Below are positions 1 to 7,464 of a stretch of 38,316 bases of DNA, piece by piece (position 1 is the first letter of the stretch; the number at the start of each line of letters is the position of its first letter). The notes beneath the pieces are model-generated. The model did not search any database and was not told the origin of the DNA. It was given only the letters and a program-made list of their open reading frames with translations. Source of the stretch: an uncultured Solobacterium sp. (GTDB lineage Bacteria; Bacillota_I; Bacilli_A; Erysipelotrichales; Erysipelotrichaceae); NCBI GenBank assembly GCA_900546285.1, contig URCJ01000014.1, forward strand, positions 1 to 38,316. The letters run 5' to 3'. A program made the translations under genes and the position numbers.

Positions 1-20
1 CCACATTAACGGTAAATTTC

Positions 21-38
21 TACTTTCGTAAGGAAGTA
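21..38 (-). repeat. Subterminal hairpin at the tnpB-side end of the IS605-type element
   Basis: TACTTTC and GGAAGTA pair around a GTAA loop, with one G.T wobble, about 27 nt past the tnpB stop. The position fits the right-end TnpA-recognition hairpin. In this family the same stretch is usually also the 3' scaffold of the TnpB guide RNA (omegaRNA). Role inferred from position only. Confidence 0.5.
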
Positions 39-64
39 TAGTCAATCTCCCTAAGTATCAATTT

Positions 65-1675
65 TTATGCTATTTTAATTCCACTATTTAATATTTTAAT
101 CTTATTAGTCTTAATCCATTCGATTAGGGCTGTTTCTTTATAGTAACAACTCTTAAATTCACTAATACATTTATTCTTGTCTATATCTCTTGTTTTAAAG
201 TCATAGCAGTACAACAAAAACGAGGAATACCAATCTCGTTGTACTAACGTTCCATCAGTTAGAGTATACATTCTATCAGATAATTTCTTTTTAATATAAT
301 CATCTGCTGTGTGGTCATACTGACTTGCCCTATAATTGTTAGGAACTTCTATATATGTACCACCTGTTACTTTAAATTTCTTTTCTACAGTAGTTTGAAA
401 GCCAGATGGGCATCTGTTTTTTATCGACTTACCAAATCGCTTTTTCTTATTAAATTTACCCTTACTATTAACAATTGTTTCTTTAGCCCGCTTCATAAGC
501 TTACTAGCGTTTTTAGGTTCAGTGATAAACACATCACCTAAACTTCTTAAATGATTGGCATCTTCATTTATTGCGAGTTGTCTGTTTATAGCGTTGATTC
601 GGCAAAGCTCAGAATGTTTATTCTTTAATTTCTTGTAATGATTAGAATATTTCCAAGTTTTATGACCTTTTTTGATGGTTCCATCTTCATTATAATTTTG
701 AGGATTAGTTGCTTTTCTGCTTCGTTCCATTGCACGATAATACAAGCGTTCTTTTCTTTCAGAAGTCTGTATGCTATTACCTCTCTCTGATAAATTCTTT
801 AAACCAACTTCTCTATCAGAAGTATAAGCAATAGTCTGTGTTCCTATATCGCAACCTACAATACCTTTACCAAATTTATGCCTTGGATTACCAAATCTAT
901 CATATTTAGGTTTAGCCTTGCCTTCGATAGTCAAATGTAAATATATTCTATATTTGCCTCTTATCATCTTAGGTACAAGAGTGGCATAACAGGGTCTATA
1001 TGTACTAATACAAATACCTTCTGTTTGTAATGATTCTATTGCTAATTTATCTTTTATTTCTGATTTTGAAAGATAATCTAAAATAGCACTAACTTCATCA
1101 TTTTGAAATCTATCTTTTACTTTTATACCAAATATGGATTTGCCAAGTTTAAATTGCAGCTTATCATCTTTAACAGACATTACAATACCACGATTTATCT
1201 GTTTTGCCCTAACACAAGGTAAATCTTCATATTTAGAAAAGTGTAGGGTTTTACCATCATCATATAAGCACTTTTCAACACCACACCAAATATCTTCAGC
1301 TTTAGTTAACGCAAACACAGCATCTATACCATATTTCTTACCAATAGGTATCATTGAGGTTCTACAAAACTCCCAAGTAACATTATATTGTTTTTGCATA
1401 TCATTAAGTTGAGTAGCTAAATCTTTGCGTCTTGATTTATTCTCAGTGTTTCCATATAAGTTTAATAATTTACGATACCTTTTAGTACGCATGAGTTGGT
1501 CATAATGTTTTCTCATAAGGCCTACAAGCTCATTACCTGCTTTTCTAATCTTATCAGAAAGAATTACAACTTTTTGTACATCAGAAAAAGACATATCGGT
1601 TTCTACAACTAAGATATGTCTATCAGAAAGTATATGAAATTGTTTTAATTGTCTTTTATATTCTTCGTTATTCAT
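65..1675 (-). CDS. tnpB: TnpB-like RNA-guided RuvC endonuclease lacking the zinc ribbon
   Basis: In known TnpB proteins this is an RNA-guided DNA nuclease that helps keep the element at its donor site. The RuvC residues are visible, numbered from the chosen start: Asp276 in GCDIGTQ, Glu386 in FITEPKN and Asp481 in VQRDWYSS. The usual four-cysteine zinc ribbon between RuvC-II and RuvC-III (paired CxxC motifs) is absent: no CxxC occurs there. At 536 aa it is longer than typical 350-400 aa TnpBs, with an extended N-terminal part. I place the start at 1675 rather than 1693 because this ATG overlaps the tnpA stop as ATGAATAA, implying translational coupling. The frame is intact. Family assignment is firm; nuclease activity is inferred from the retained D-E-D triad. 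Confidence 0.85.
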   Translation of the reverse strand: MNNEEYKRQLKQFHILSDRHILVVETDMSFSDVQKVVILSDKIRKAGNELVGLMRKHYDQLMRTKRYRKLLNLYGNTENKSRRKDLATQLNDMQKQYNVTWEFCRTSMIPIGKKYGIDAVFALTKAEDIWCGVEKCLYDDGKTLHFSKYEDLPCVRAKQINRGIVMSVKDDKLQFKLGKSIFGIKVKDRFQNDEVSAILDYLSKSEIKDKLAIESLQTEGICISTYRPCYATLVPKMIRGKYRIYLHLTIEGKAKPKYDRFGNPRHKFGKGIVGCDIGTQTIAYTSDREVGLKNLSERGNSIQTSERKERLYYRAMERSRKATNPQNYNEDGTIKKGHKTWKYSNHYKKLKNKHSELCRINAINRQLAINEDANHLRSLGDVFITEPKNASKLMKRAKETIVNSKGKFNKKKRFGKSIKNRCPSGFQTTVEKKFKVTGGTYIEVPNNYRASQYDHTADDYIKKKLSDRMYTLTDGTLVQRDWYSSFLLYCYDFKTRDIDKNKCISEFKSCYYKETALIEWIKTNKIKILNSGIKIA

Positions 1676-2081
1676 TATTTTTCTGTTCCTCAATATACTT
1701 AATTACTGTATCTTCACTTATATGTCCTACTGTTGAAACAAAATATCCTCTTGACCACAAAACTCCACATCTTGCATAAAACTGCTTTAGTTCAGGAAAT
1801 GCTTTAAGTAATTCAATAGCACTAATACTTTTAAGAGTTCTAACAACATCACACGGAGCTATTGTTTGAGGTACATCTACAAATATATGTATATGATCAG
1901 GCATTACTTCAAGTGCTTTAATTTTATATCCATAATCATCACATATCTTTTGTAGCATCTGTTTAAGAGTAATGTCTACATTTCCCTGTAATAGTGAAAA
2001 TCTGAACTTTGGGCACCAGATAATGTGATACTGTATAAGATATTTGCAATGTGAAGCACGATGATATTGTTGTTCACTCAT
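1668..2081 (-). CDS. tnpA: IS200/IS605 Y1 HUH transposase TnpA
   Basis: 137-aa single-strand transposase. It shows the HUH motif PDHIHIFV (His63 and His65) and the nucleophilic tyrosine in the C-terminal helix VIKYIEEQ (Tyr129), with the conserved block RGYFVSTVGHISED before it. The length matches active IS200/IS605 TnpAs, and there is no frameshift or stop, so the enzyme looks functional. It should act as a dimer, cutting and joining the hairpin-bearing ends of single-stranded DNA. Its start overlaps the stop of the upstream RHH-like ORF by 8 nt and its stop overlaps the tnpB start by 8 nt, so the three genes are probably translated in a chain. Confidence 0.95.
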   Translation of the reverse strand: MSEQQYHRASHCKYLIQYHIIWCPKFRFSLLQGNVDITLKQMLQKICDDYGYKIKALEVMPDHIHIFVDVPQTIAPCDVVRTLKSISAIELLKAFPELKQFYARCGVLWSRGYFVSTVGHISEDTVIKYIEEQKNNE

Positions 2082-2253
2082 TATCTTTTCCTAATTGATA
2101 CTTTTCCTTAATTCCTCTACGCATTAAATCAAGAAAAGTGATTGTTTTGCCTTCTTCAACCGAATAGATACGAGCAAGATTTTCAAGTTCAACTTTCCAC
2201 TCCATAGGAATAGAGATATTTATTTGTACATTATTTGATTTTGGTCTTCCCAT
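2074..2253 (-). CDS. Small ribbon-helix-helix-like protein, IS605 accessory ORF
   Basis: A 59-aa ORF beginning MGRPKSNNVQINISIP and ending with a charged tail. The pattern is a basic N-terminus, a short beta strand (VQINISIP), a helix (MEWKVELENLARIYS) and a second helix (TFLDLMRRGIKEKYQ), which matches the CopG/Arc/MetJ ribbon-helix-helix layout of DNA-binding dimers. It stops 8 nt inside tnpA in the overlap ATGAGTGA, so it is the first gene of the transposon operon. A weak AAAGGA ribosome site lies about 15 nt upstream. Possible jobs are an autorepressor of the transposase operon or a helper in end recognition; neither is shown by the sequence. Such an ORF is not part of the classical tnpA/tnpB pair. 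Confidence 0.75.
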   Translation of the reverse strand: MGRPKSNNVQINISIPMEWKVELENLARIYSVEEGKTITFLDLMRRGIKEKYQLGKDNE

Positions 2254-2338
2254 TTATTAAAGAAATCCTTTCTACATTTATACATATATTATATATCTAT
2301 TATATGCTAAATTCCAGTAAATATATGGCTTTTATCTC

Positions 2339-2352
2339 ATAGGCAAGCCTAT
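2339..2352 (-). repeat. Subterminal hairpin at the tnpA-side end of the IS605-type element
   Basis: ATAGG and CCTAT pair perfectly around a CAAG loop, about 85 nt upstream of the RHH-like ORF. Position and size fit the left-end hairpin bound by TnpA in IS200/IS605 elements. An A/T-rich stretch with several TATAAT-like boxes separates it from the first ORF. Confidence 0.5.
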
Positions 2353-2436
2353 AGGTTTTTCGCCACTAATTTATAACATTGATTTGATAACAGGTCCTTT
2401 AGTTAAATCATTATTCACGAAAAATATTATATATAT

Positions 2437-2460
2437 AAAAAACATCTATGAAGATGTTTT
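2437..2460 (-). terminator. Rho-independent terminator of the deacetylase gene
   Basis: ACATCT/AGATGT stem extended by A/T pairs around an ATGA loop, with a T run on the minus strand. It begins directly after the stop codon at 2463. Confidence 0.8.
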
Positions 2461-2462
2461 TA

Positions 2463-3731
2463 TCATTTACCAGAAAAATAAGATGCACCTGTCACACCCA
2501 AAGCCTCCATAAGCTCAGATACATTGACTATTTGATACCCTTGATTTATATAATAGGCAACAAGCTTACTTGCTGCATCAACACTTGTTTGATAAATATC
2601 ATGGAACAAGACTACATCATTTTCATCCCCGTCCTTAATAACTTCATTATAGATTACATCAACTGCATCAGATGCATCATACTTAGTACGATATGACCAG
2701 TCCTTAGAATCCACATTCCAAAGTACAGCAGTCAAATTAGTAGCCTGTCTTACTGTATCACTATAGGCACCATATGGTGGTCTAAAGGTTTTCATTTGAT
2801 AACCAAAGCCATATTCATTGTCATATAAATCATGATATGGTGTCATAATCTCATTAGTTGCATCAGAAACTGACAACTTAGTTAAATTCTTATGTGATTG
2901 GGTATGAGAACCATATTCCATCCCCTTTTCTACACTTTCCTTACAGAAATTAATTTGTTTCTCACCAAGTCTACTTCCCAAGATATAGAAAGTAGCCGAA
3001 CTATCATACCTATATAAGGTATCCACTATTTGACCACTAGTCTTTAAGCTCATATCAGGGCCATCATCAAAAGTGAAACAAATCATCTTACGATCCTTAG
3101 AAATATAATGTGGCTTATGATATAGTTCATTCTCATAACCAAGATTGATATTACATGCACTCTGCATATATTTTAAAGGCACTCTAATATCAGCTTCATA
3201 CTTAGGGAAATGACACAATAAATCAGGACCATCAACCTTATAAGTAACTTCACTTAAATCTAAATTTTGATAGAAAGATTCTTCCAAGAATTCTAAAGTA
3301 TAGGCAAAATCCTTTTCTTCCTTCTTTAATTGATAACGAAGATAATCCGCAATAATCTTCTTACCATCTTCATTTATATTATCAATAACTAGTTCCTTAT
3401 ATTCCTTATCAACATAATATTTAGTTCCATCATGATAAGAAACAAGATAATAATCACCATATGGAACAAGGGCATAATCATAGATTGTATCCTTTAAAGT
3501 TTTATCACAAATGTTTTTAGCTATATCTTTTCCTTTTTCACTATTTGGATAAAATGCTAAACATGACTTAGTCTTATAAGTAAGGGCATCGTCATGAATT
3601 GACTTCTTACCTACAAACTTAAAGTTAAAATTCAAAATGAATACAATAATCCCAACCAACAAAAGTCCTGATAAGCCAATAAGGGCATATTTAATCGTTT
3701 TTCTCAAATGTCTTTTTTTATTCTTTACCAT
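2463..3731 (-). CDS. Membrane-anchored polysaccharide deacetylase (NodB/PgdA-like)
   Basis: 422-aa protein with one N-terminal membrane segment (about residues 15-35), a roughly 170-aa extracellular linker domain and a C-terminal NodB homology domain from about residue 214. All catalytic motifs are present: FDDGPD (Asp222/Asp223), the metal-binding HTQSH (His276, His280), RPPYG (Arg317), DSKDW, and LFHD with the catalytic His377. The family removes N-acetyl groups from peptidoglycan or other GlcNAc polymers outside the cell, often giving lysozyme resistance; the substrate cannot be read here. The gene is divergent from the YitT gene. No ribosome site stands at ideal spacing (AAGG is about 13 nt before the ATG), so the start is moderately certain. 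Confidence 0.88.
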   Translation of the reverse strand: MVKNKKRHLRKTIKYALIGLSGLLLVGIIVFILNFNFKFVGKKSIHDDALTYKTKSCLAFYPNSEKGKDIAKNICDKTLKDTIYDYALVPYGDYYLVSYHDGTKYYVDKEYKELVIDNINEDGKKIIADYLRYQLKKEEKDFAYTLEFLEESFYQNLDLSEVTYKVDGPDLLCHFPKYEADIRVPLKYMQSACNINLGYENELYHKPHYISKDRKMICFTFDDGPDMSLKTSGQIVDTLYRYDSSATFYILGSRLGEKQINFCKESVEKGMEYGSHTQSHKNLTKLSVSDATNEIMTPYHDLYDNEYGFGYQMKTFRPPYGAYSDTVRQATNLTAVLWNVDSKDWSYRTKYDASDAVDVIYNEVIKDGDENDVVLFHDIYQTSVDAASKLVAYYINQGYQIVNVSELMEALGVTGASYFSGK

Positions 3732-3766
3732 CTTTATTATTCTACCTTAAATTCGCATTAAAGATA

Positions 3767-3772
3767 TATAAT
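3767..3772 (+). promoter_or_regulatory. -10 box (TATAAT) of the YitT gene, predicted leaderless
   Basis: A perfect TATAAT ends 6 nt before the ATG at 3779, which would put the first transcribed base on the start codon. No -35 consensus is clear, and no Shine-Dalgarno precedes the ATG. Confidence 0.5.
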
Positions 3773-3778
3773 ACACTC

Positions 3779-4621
3779 ATGAACACTATGAAAAAAATCA
3801 AAGAACTTTTAGTTCTAACCTTCGGAACAATAATCGTATCATGCGCCGTCTATTTCTTTTTAATACCATCAGAAACATCAATCAGTAGTATTTCAGGCCT
3901 AGCTATTGTCTTAACACACTTTATACCACTTAAAGTTTCTACGTTAACTCTAATAATGAATGCAGTACTATTAGTAATTAGTTTTATTTTGATTGGTAAA
4001 GATTTTGGTGCTAAAACCGTATATACAGCAATCCTTATGCCAATTGTCTTGGCGATACTTGAAGTAATATTTCCAAATGTCACGTCAATCACAGGATCTG
4101 ACATTATTGATGTTACTGCCTATTGTTTCCTTGTATCCTTTGGTATTGCGATGCTATTCAACAATAATGCCTCATCAGGTGGCTTAGATATAGTTGCTAA
4201 GATAATGAACAAATACTTACATATGGAAATTGGTAAAGCTCTAGCTTTATCAGGCATGATAGTATCCTTATCTTCTGCCCTTGTCTATTCACCACGTAAA
4301 GTAATCTTATCAGTTTTAGGCACTTATTTCTGTGGTATCTTAACTGATTACTTTATCTTTGGCCAAAATATTAAAAGAAGAGTATGCATTGTGTCTTTGA
4401 ATAAGAATGAAGAAATAAAAGATTTTATTATTAACACACTACATTCAGGTGCTACCTTATATACAAGTACTGGTGCTTATACTAAAGAAAAACATGAAGA
4501 GATTGTGACGATTGTCGATAAAAGAGAATATCAGTTACTTATGGACTTCATTATTCATAATGATCCAAGTGCCTTTGTGACAGTCTACAATGTCTCTAAT
4601 ATAAGATATGTACCTAAATAA
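3779..4621 (+). CDS. YitT family membrane protein (DUF161/DUF2179)
   Basis: 280-aa integral membrane protein. About five hydrophobic segments fill residues 1-195, including the family signature around NNASSGGLDIVAKI. They are followed by a cytosolic DUF2179-type C-terminal domain with alternating strands and helices (residues about 205-280). Family members are common in Bacillota and have no settled function; transport or sensing has been suggested. A second in-frame ATG lies at 3788, so the N-terminus could be three residues shorter. The upstream -10 box places the transcript start at or very near the first ATG. It is followed after 32 nt by the PLP enzyme gene, which has its own ribosome site. 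Confidence 0.88.
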   Translation: MNTMKKIKELLVLTFGTIIVSCAVYFFLIPSETSISSISGLAIVLTHFIPLKVSTLTLIMNAVLLVISFILIGKDFGAKTVYTAILMPIVLAILEVIFPNVTSITGSDIIDVTAYCFLVSFGIAMLFNNNASSGGLDIVAKIMNKYLHMEIGKALALSGMIVSLSSALVYSPRKVILSVLGTYFCGILTDYFIFGQNIKRRVCIVSLNKNEEIKDFIINTLHSGATLYTSTGAYTKEKHEEIVTIVDKREYQLLMDFIIHNDPSAFVTVYNVSNIRYVPK

Positions 4622-4653
4622 TATGGTATGATTGAAAGGGAAAAGAGGGTTAT

Positions 4654-5685
4654 ATGTACAATTTTCAAAGTGATTATTTAGAAGGGTGTGCCCCAGAAAT
4701 ATTAGAAGAATTAATAAAAACAAACAATAAGCAACAAGCTGGTTATGGTAATGATGATTACTGTTTATTAGCTAAAAGATTAATCAAAAATGCGATTAAG
4801 AACGAAGATGTTGATATCCATTTTGTGCCAGGTGGTACACCATGTAATATCTTAGCTCATTCAATTGCCCTAAGACCTTATGAAGCTGTTATCAGTGCAG
4901 ATACAGGTCATATCAATGTTCATGAAACTGGTGCAATTGAAGCTAAAGGGCATAAGATTCTTACAACTTCAAATAGAGATGGTAAGATTGATCCGTTTGA
5001 GATCGTTAAGATTATTGAGAAACATCCAGATGAACATATGGTTAAGCCTAAGATGGTCTTTATCACAAATCCTACCGAATTAGGTACTGTTTATACACTT
5101 GATGAAGTAAGATTAATAAGACAAATATGTGATAAGTATGGCTTATATCTATATATGGATGGTGCCAGACTTTCAACAGCACTAGCAAGCCTTGGCAATA
5201 CTTTAAGACTTGAGGATATTGCAGAATTAACTGATATGTTCTATATCGGTGGTACTAAAAATGGTGCTCTACTTGGTGAAGCTTTTGTGATTTGTAATGA
5301 TGAATTAAAGGAAAACTTCCGTTATTATCTTAAACAAAATGGTCAGATGTTAGCGAAGGCAAGAATCATGGGAATTAGCTTTAAGACTTTATTTACTGAT
5401 GACTTATATTTAAAGCTTGCAGCACATGCTAATAAAACAGCTGATGCCTTAAAATATATCTTCTCAGCATTTAATATTAAACCTTATACTAATTCACCAA
5501 CTAATCAACAATTCTATATTTTAGATAACGAAGTAATTAAAAAGCTTCAACAAAAATATATATTTGAGATTTGGGATCAATATGATGAAAAGTCATCAGT
5601 TTGTCGTTTTGTGACATCATGGTGTACCAAGGAAGAAGCAACCCTTGAGTTTGCGAGTGATCTAAAAGAAGCATTATCAAAATAA
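4654..5685 (+). CDS. Threonine aldolase-like PLP-dependent lyase
   Basis: 343-aa fold-type I PLP enzyme of the beta-eliminating lyase/low-specificity threonine aldolase family, which cleaves L-threonine or allo-threonine to glycine and acetaldehyde. Visible landmarks are VPGGTPCN for cofactor phosphate binding, HINVHETGAIE, the aspartate of YMDGARL that contacts the PLP ring, and the Schiff-base lysine in YIGGTKNGALLGEA. Length is normal. The start is supported by a GAGGG ribosome site 8 nt upstream. The gene ends at a strong bidirectional terminator. Assignment to the threonine aldolase branch is probable rather than certain, because related lyases share these motifs. Confidence 0.85.
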   Translation: MYNFQSDYLEGCAPEILEELIKTNNKQQAGYGNDDYCLLAKRLIKNAIKNEDVDIHFVPGGTPCNILAHSIALRPYEAVISADTGHINVHETGAIEAKGHKILTTSNRDGKIDPFEIVKIIEKHPDEHMVKPKMVFITNPTELGTVYTLDEVRLIRQICDKYGLYLYMDGARLSTALASLGNTLRLEDIAELTDMFYIGGTKNGALLGEAFVICNDELKENFRYYLKQNGQMLAKARIMGISFKTLFTDDLYLKLAAHANKTADALKYIFSAFNIKPYTNSPTNQQFYILDNEVIKKLQQKYIFEIWDQYDEKSSVCRFVTSWCTKEEATLEFASDLKEALSK

Positions 5686-5711
5686 TCGTTCATAAGAACG
5701 ATTATTTTTTT
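5681..5711. terminator. Bidirectional terminator between convergent genes
   Basis: AATAATCGTT and AACGATTATT pair perfectly over 10 bp around CATAAG, with a T run on the plus strand and a shorter one on the minus strand. It overlaps the stop codons of both converging genes. Confidence 0.9.
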
Positions 5712-6984
5712 AATTCTTTAGCGCTGTTATCGGTACTACATAAACGCCATCAGGACGCTGATATACTGCATTAGACATACCGCAAATTACACATAAAACA
5801 CTAGCTGGTTTACCATTTTCATCTTTAATTTTTTGGTTAATATCTAACAAATTTTTAGCAGCAGCATCTATTTGGTTGGCACCCAATTTTATTTCAAATG
5901 CACACCATCTGCCATCATCCATTTCGATTACCGCATCAATTTCATTATTATTGTAGTCTTGATAATGATATAAAGAAGCTTCAAAAGACTCTGCATAAAT
6001 TCTTAAATCTCTTTCAACAAGAGCTTCAAACAAAAAACCAAGTGTCTCTAAATCATTTAATAATTTATCAGGACTCACATTTAACAACGCACAAGCAATA
6101 GAAGGATCACAAAAATGTCTTTTTTCTGCCTGTTTAACTCTTACCGAGGATCTAATCTTAGTTGCGAAAGGAGCTTGATTTTCAATCAGAAACAATCTAT
6201 TGAATATATCTAAATATTCAGTTACTGAATTTTTATCAATTTCAGCATCATCTTTTTCTCTTATATCTTTAGCTAAAGAAATATTTGTGACAGTAGTAGA
6301 TTCATTTCTAGCTAAAGAACGAAGTAATAGTTTCATCTTATCCTTATTGCGTTTTATACCATCTAATCTAAAAACATCATCTTCAACTATAGCATTAATA
6401 TACTGCATAGGAATAGAAATTGCTTCTTCCAAAAGAGTGTCATTATTACTAGGCCACCCTCCTCTTATGATGTAATCTATTAAATCTTTAAGTTTTACTT
6501 CCCCAGTCATCTTAGGCATAAATTTTTCATTACATAAATCTTCTAACGAAATATCGCCACTTGATTTTCCCATTTCATATAAAGACATTGGATGCATTCT
6601 AAGTCTAGCAATTCTTCCGGCACCACTATGTAATATTCCTTTATGATTTGGAGTTGATGAACCAGTTAAAATAAATTGGCCTTTATTTCCTGTTTGATCA
6701 ATTTTAAACCTAACCGCATCCCATATAGATGGAACTTCTTGCCATTCATCTATCAACCTAGGTGCTTCCCCTTCTAGCACAAGATCAGGTGATATCTGAG
6801 CTAAACTTCTATTTTGAAAGTTGCCTCTAGGATCACCCAAGTAGATGCTACTTTTACTATGAAAAGATGAAGTCCAAGTTTTACCACACCATTTAGGACC
6901 CTCTATGCATATTGCACCAAAATTTATTAAATACTTTTCGATAATATCATCGATTATCCTGGGTTTATACTCTTCTCTAATCAT
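5710..6984 (-). CDS. AAA_14/DUF4143 family ATPase
   Basis: 424-aa protein. The N-terminal ATPase shows Walker A (GPKWCGKTW, residues 29-37), Walker B (RLIDEWQ, residues 76-82) and a sensor-like ILTGSS. The C-terminal DUF4143 domain ends in a PD-(D/E)XK-like core: EIDAVIEMDDGRW followed by AFEIKLG. This architecture is widespread and patchily distributed in gut bacteria; its biochemical role is not established, and DNA cleavage by the C-terminal domain is only suggested by the motif. The start at 6984 is supported by an AGAGGGGG ribosome site. A TATAAT box at 7011-7016 and four 23-bp direct repeats lie immediately upstream, so regulation through those repeats is likely. It stands alone, without operon partners. 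Confidence 0.85.
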   Translation of the reverse strand: MIREEYKPRIIDDIIEKYLINFGAICIEGPKWCGKTWTSSFHSKSSIYLGDPRGNFQNRSLAQISPDLVLEGEAPRLIDEWQEVPSIWDAVRFKIDQTGNKGQFILTGSSTPNHKGILHSGAGRIARLRMHPMSLYEMGKSSGDISLEDLCNEKFMPKMTGEVKLKDLIDYIIRGGWPSNNDTLLEEAISIPMQYINAIVEDDVFRLDGIKRNKDKMKLLLRSLARNESTTVTNISLAKDIREKDDAEIDKNSVTEYLDIFNRLFLIENQAPFATKIRSSVRVKQAEKRHFCDPSIACALLNVSPDKLLNDLETLGFLFEALVERDLRIYAESFEASLYHYQDYNNNEIDAVIEMDDGRWCAFEIKLGANQIDAAAKNLLDINQKIKDENGKPASVLCVICGMSNAVYQRPDGVYVVPITALKN

Positions 6985-7010
6985 ATAAAATCATCCCCCT
7001 CTTTATAGTT

Positions 7011-7016
7011 ATTATA
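7011..7016 (-). promoter_or_regulatory. -10 box of the AAA/DUF4143 gene
   Basis: TATAAT on the minus strand, 27 nt upstream of the ATG, ahead of the ribosome site AGAGGGGG. A normal -35 position falls inside the first iteron and has no consensus match, which suggests activator-dependent or repeat-controlled transcription. Confidence 0.6.
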
Positions 7017-7020
7017 CATC

Positions 7021-7112
7021 AATAGGAAGGATTTTTTATTTACAATAGGAAGGATTTGACATTTTCAATAGGAAGGATTTTGTATTTTAAATAGGAAAGA
7101 TTTTTAAAAAAG
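7021..7112. repeat. Four 23-bp direct repeats (iterons) upstream of the AAA/DUF4143 gene
   Basis: Repeats begin at 7021, 7044, 7067 and 7090, an exact 23-bp period. Each starts with the 14-bp core AATAGGAAGGATTT (the fourth has one G-to-A change) followed by a 9-bp A/T-rich variable part. The spacing of about two helical turns would put bound proteins on one face of the DNA. The array runs from the -35 area of the ATPase promoter into the rbfA terminator. Confidence 0.9.
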
Positions 7113-7140
7113 GCCTTAACCATTACAGTCAAAGCCTTAA
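7106..7140 (-). terminator. Terminator of the rimP-nusA-infB-rbfA operon
   Basis: On the minus strand AAGGCTTTGAC pairs with GTTAAGGCCTT (two G.T wobbles), followed by TTTTTT. It starts four bases after the rbfA stop codon. Confidence 0.85.
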
Positions 7141-7143
7141 ACA

Positions 7144-7464
7144 TTAATTTTTTCCGTGAACAATGTCGTGGATTCTATCTACTTTTTCAAGTGTATCATC
7201 AACAACAAATTCAATATCTGGAATTTTTCTAAGTTTTAATCTTTTTGCCAACTCACTTCTTACAAAGCCCTTAGACTTCTTTAAAGCTGCGATGCCATAG
7301 TTCTTTCCAAAGAAAGAAACATAAACTCTTGCCTTAGATAAGTCCGGAGATACTCTAACTTCAGATACAGTGACAAATCCAATTTCAGGATTATTTAAAT
7401 CAAATTGAATAATACTAGATATTTCTTTTTGAAGTAATGAATCTAATTTATCAACTCTACTCAT
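7144..7464 (-). CDS. rbfA: Ribosome-binding factor A
   Basis: 106-aa KH-fold protein that binds immature 30S subunits and assists 16S rRNA 5'-end maturation and cold adaptation. Conserved stretches include the N-terminal helix RVDKLDSLLQKEISSII, VTVSEVRVSPDLSKARVYVS, and the C-terminal IPDIEFVVDDTLEKVDRI. Length is slightly short compared with the usual 115-130 aa but complete. It is the last gene of the operon; its ATG overlaps the infB stop (TAATG), so translation is coupled. A strong terminator follows at once. Confidence 0.96.
   Translation of the reverse strand: MSRVDKLDSLLQKEISSIIQFDLNNPEIGFVTVSEVRVSPDLSKARVYVSFFGKNYGIAALKKSKGFVRSELAKRLKLRKIPDIEFVVDDTLEKVDRIHDIVHGKN

Larger units (their letters stand above)
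1..2360 (-). mobile_element. IS200/IS605-family insertion sequence with RHH-like ORF, tnpA and tnpB
   Basis: A minus-strand unit carries a Y1 HUH transposase (tnpA) and a RuvC-type tnpB, the hallmark of IS200/IS605 elements. A short hairpin lies at each flank: 2339-2352 on the upstream side and 21-38 on the downstream side, where this family keeps the subterminal hairpins recognised by TnpA. There are no terminal inverted repeats or target duplication, as expected for single-strand peel-and-paste transposition. The exact ends are not defined by sequence; the downstream end may lie in bases 1-20 or just outside the window. The element also carries a small RHH-like ORF ahead of tnpA. Confidence 0.8.

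Noticed and set aside
2254..2338. Riboswitch or structured leader before the IS operon
   Set aside because: Only A/T-rich sequence with several overlapping TATAAT-like boxes; no conserved aptamer pattern seen.
7021..7112. Possible mini CRISPR array
   Set aside because: Repeats are only 14 bp conserved with 9-bp A/T-rich spacers, no cas genes are near, and the array sits in a promoter; iterons or operators fit better.
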